Below are positions 61,475 through 64,000 of a stretch of DNA of 64,000 bases, piece after piece. Below the pieces are notes generated by a model. It was not told where the DNA came from and did no database searches. It saw only the letters and a list, made by a program, of their open reading frames with translations. Source of the stretch: Hypericum androsaemum (taxonomy: Eukaryota; Streptophyta; Magnoliopsida; Malpighiales; Hypericaceae). The translations under genes and the position numbers were made by a program. The stretch lies in assembly GCA_963995505.1 (NCBI GenBank), contig OZ023192.1, positions 526,001 to 590,000 on the forward strand, written 5' to 3'. Positions within the stretch are counted from its first letter, which is position 1. Each line of letters starts with the position of its first letter.

Positions 61475-61891
61475 TTAATTAGTGAATTTGTTGATTTTGG
61501 CCAAGAACTGACTTTCTTGAACGGCCAACGGGTTGTAATCATTACACACTCTCTTCTCCACAATGATTTGTAGCGAAATCTCCCTCGCCATTGGTCCAAA
61601 GAAGTTAATCATGGTCTGTACCATTATTCTAACATCTTCTTCTTCGTTAATAAACATTGGACCAAATTGTCCTCTTCCAAAAGGACATTTAAATATCAAT
61701 GGTCCAAATTCTTCATTTGGACCTATTTGAATCTTTTTATTTATTTTTCTCCGCAAGATATTGTAGCTCATAAATTCTTCATGAAACTTCAACTTTTCTT
61801 CCGCTCCACCTTGGTAATCGAAACCGGTTTGACTATTGTTAAAAATTACTCCATTGTATTTCAACTTTATTCTTACAACCCGCTTAACCAT
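61475..61891 (-). CDS. ORF resembling the N-terminal domain of MuDR-type transposase
   Basis: From the Met at 61891 the frame gives 138 residues: MVKRVVRIKLKYNGVIF, then GFDYQGGAEEKLKF and FMSYNILRRKINKKIQIG. It continues through FGPMFINEEEDVRIMVQTM to a stop. The arrangement (basic strand, glycine pair, acidic DDxD/EEED stretch) resembles the PB1-like N-terminus of plant MULE transposases. No transposase core or zinc finger follows. It may be a truncated accessory ORF of the composite element. A longer start at 61939 adds a hydrophobic stretch that is probably untranslated. Confidence 0.5.
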   Translation of the reverse strand: MVKRVVRIKLKYNGVIFNNSQTGFDYQGGAEEKLKFHEEFMSYNILRRKINKKIQIGPNEEFGPLIFKCPFGRGQFGPMFINEEEDVRIMVQTMINFFGPMAREISLQIIVEKRVCNDYNPLAVQESQFLAKINKFTN

Positions 61892-61994
61892 TATTAACAC
61901 TACAACGAAAGAAAACAATATGCGATTGTATATTAACAAAACAAAACATAATTTATATTAACTAAAATGTCATATTTACAGACATTCTTCTCCA

Positions 61995-62503
61995 TCATTT
62001 TTAGAATACGGTCCGACCAGTAGTTTGACCGATCCGACCATGATTCGAAAAATAACCCGTGTCTGAAAAGGTGGTAAGCCGACCACCTTAAGAACCAGAC
62101 GAAATATGATCGGACTGAAACAGGCTGGTCACTTTTTTGACTCGGACCACTCGGTCTGACCAAAATTTACCCAACTGAACCCAAAAAATTTTAAAAAAAT
62201 CAATCTGAATCAGGTCGGACTGAGCGGGTTACTGATTGTTTCACTCGGACAATCCGGTCTAACCAGATTTTACCCAACCCAAAATTAAAAAAAATTAGAT
62301 AACATACTCGAAATCAGGTCAGACCATGCAGGTTGGTCAATTTTTTTGACTCGGACCACCCAATCTGACCAAATTTTACCCAACCCAACCCAAAAAATTT
62401 TAAAAAATCAGATAACACAGTCGAAAATATGCCTGGATCAGACGGACGGGTTGGTCAGTTTTTTTCAATCAGACCATCCGAGTCATTTTTTAAAACAATA
62501 TTC
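61995..62503. repeat. Diverged ggtccgacc-type repeat
   Basis: The stretch is packed with ggtcggaccgag and tcagaccatcc strings and starts near ttttagaatacggtccgacc. It ends near ccgagtcattttttaaaaca, resembling the ends of the hAT-type MITEs at 13515-14097 and 63134-63586. It is a decayed member or a related repeat. No target duplication was found. Confidence 0.55.
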
Positions 62504-62869
62504 TTCTCAACATTACAAATATTTCAAGAAAAGTTGAGAAATGATGATATTTTTTCCTAAATATTTCTTCTCAACATTCTCTTACATTTCGTATATCTAA
62601 AACATCCACTAAAATAGACAAGTTAGCAAAATAGATAAATTATTCTCAACATTCTCCTACATTTCGTATATCGTATGAGCTAAAATAGACAAATTATTCA
62701 TAATTAATTAACAAACTCTACATATAAATCAAAATAGTTAAGTAAATTACCTGGAGGTTGGAATGAATGGACAAAGAGAAATGGTACAAGCAAGCTCTAA
62801 GCTCTCTGTAATTGTTGGAATGAAGAAGAGATTCTGTGGGGTATTATTATATAGGAGGGGGTATGGCTT

Positions 62870-63090
62870 TCAGATAAGAATTTCGACCGAGATCTGACTT
62901 TTTTAAGCGTCTGATGGAAACGTCCGAAAAAGTCGGATCTTGGTCACGACGACTAAAAAGATCTGACTTTCCCTGTCGTCCGTCCGACGTGGACACCAAA
63001 TCCACAAAACATGAAAATTGAACACCATTTCCACAATATGCCATGAATAGTAACACAATATAGACATTTTCCCCCGTGGGGCTACCTTGG
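62870..63090. repeat. Right inverted arm of the composite element
   Basis: It carries gtcggatcttggtca, aatccacaaaacatgaaaat and aacaccatttccacaatat in order, the reverse of the arm at 57860-58170. The flanking sequence differs from the left side, so exact element ends are unclear. Confidence 0.7.
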
Positions 63091-63133
63091 AGTGACGCAT
63101 TTGCCCTTGCCCCTTGGGCTAGTGGCTTTTTAG

Positions 63134-63586
63134 CATGGTTTTAAAAAATGCAGTCCGACCGGTGGTCCGACCAGTTGGACCGCGAAACGGGCACAAGACC
63201 GGGTCATTTTTAGGCTTTTGACCGGGGTCTGTACTAACCGGACCAAATTTGGTCGGACCGGCTGATTTTGAGGTCCACCCTGACCGTTCGAACCCAGTTA
63301 GTACAAAAATGGACGAAATTGACTTTTTTTGGTGGTTTTCGAGGAAAAAAAATTGATTTGACAAGTTTATAAAGTAATAAATAAATAAAAGTAGATTTAT
63401 ATAGTGGAGAGATAAAAAATTAAGTTTATTTTTTTTAATGAAAAATAAGTATATTTTAACCTACATATATATATTATTTAAAATATTTAAAAATAAAAAT
63501 ATTTTTGGTCCGACCGGTCAGACCGGCCGACCCGGAAAACGGTAGGAATTCTGGGTCGTAGCTCCGGGCCGGGTTTTAAAACCATG
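63134..63586. mobile_element. hAT-type MITE, relative of 13515-14097
   Basis: The ends are CATGGTTTTAAAAAATGC and, inverted, CATGGTTTTAAAACCCGG. The flanks ctttttag (63126-63133) and atttttag (63587-63594) agree at 7 of 8 bases. The subterminal blocks again use gtccgaccggtgg and ggtccgaccggtcag palindromes. No coding capacity is present. Confidence 0.82.
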
Positions 63587-63594
63587 ATTTTTAG

Positions 63595-64000
63595 GCTATC
63601 TCTAAGCTAGAAGACAAAAAGAGAATAAAATAAAAAACTAAAATGCTTCCCTCACCTGGGCGGTTTCCAGAGCCGGCTGACAAGCCCTAACACACGTTCG
63701 GCTCACCAATTGTTTATTATATTCTTTTCTTTTTAAATTTAATTTAGTGATATTTGGCATAACGTAATTTGATAAAAATATAAAAATTCGTATATTTTAT
63801 TCTATGTAAATTAAGTCTAATATTTTAAATTCGTATAGAGTTCAATTTTTTAAATTTTCTATGAAAATTCATATAAATAATACATGTATGTGGATGAGAC
63901 AGAAATTATTTATTTATTTGATGACTTGGGTTGGACTAAATCACCATTGTAAGTAAGAAAATATTTAGTTAAATTGAATTGTATATGGATGAAAAAAAAA
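63595..64000. other. AT-rich window end
   Basis: Nothing beyond AT-rich spacer is visible. The window ends in an A run. Confidence 0.3.

Overview
This is nuclear DNA of a flowering plant, most likely a eudicot; I cannot name the species. The evidence is spliced genes with GT-AG introns, plant-specific families (SDP1 patatin-type lipase, P-class PPR protein, berberine-bridge-enzyme-like (BBE-like) flavoproteins, F-box/LRR) and plant transposons of many classes (copia, LINE, SINE, MULE, hAT MITE) in AT-rich intergenic DNA. All exon coordinates were read by eye from splice sites and reading frames.

Layout. 0-5 kb: dispersed repeats, then an intact SDP1 triacylglycerol-lipase gene (+). 5-8 kb: a decayed BBE-like fragment and an intact intronless PPR gene of the restorer-of-fertility-like type (-). 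8-15 kb: a transposon zone with an internally deleted copia element, a LINE fragment, a Pack-MULE carrying pieces of two host genes, and an hAT-type MITE with a perfect 8-bp target duplication. 15-42 kb: a one-strand (-) array of BBE-like genes. Five look intact (15.6, 25.6, 28.8, 31.9 and 38.7 kb) and two are pseudogenes (30.9 and 35.0-37.1 kb), the second split by a LINE. Between them lie a SINE, two MULEs (one carrying an SPF27/MOS4-like gene start), and a broken LINE next to organelle-type DNA with a large-subunit rRNA piece. 45-48 kb: ARPC4, eight coding exons (-). 48.8-52.3 kb: SDP6, mitochondrial FAD-dependent glycerol-3-phosphate dehydrogenase, six exons (-). 54-56.6 kb: an F-box/LRR gene with an in-frame stop (-). 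56.7-63.6 kb: more MULEs, a roughly 5-kb composite between inverted arms that holds a plant-mobile-domain pseudogene and a MuDR-N-terminus-like ORF, and another hAT-type MITE.

How the genes relate. SDP1 hydrolyses seed triacylglycerol and SDP6 oxidises the glycerol-3-phosphate derived from the released glycerol, so two steps of oil mobilisation lie about 44 kb apart. The BBE-like array looks like a family expanding by tandem duplication: members differ in intron content and in residues known to set oxygen reactivity and catalysis, and several copies are dead or dying. One member (28.8 kb) carries the dehydrogenase-type gatekeeper residue, and another (31.9 kb) has a changed catalytic pair.
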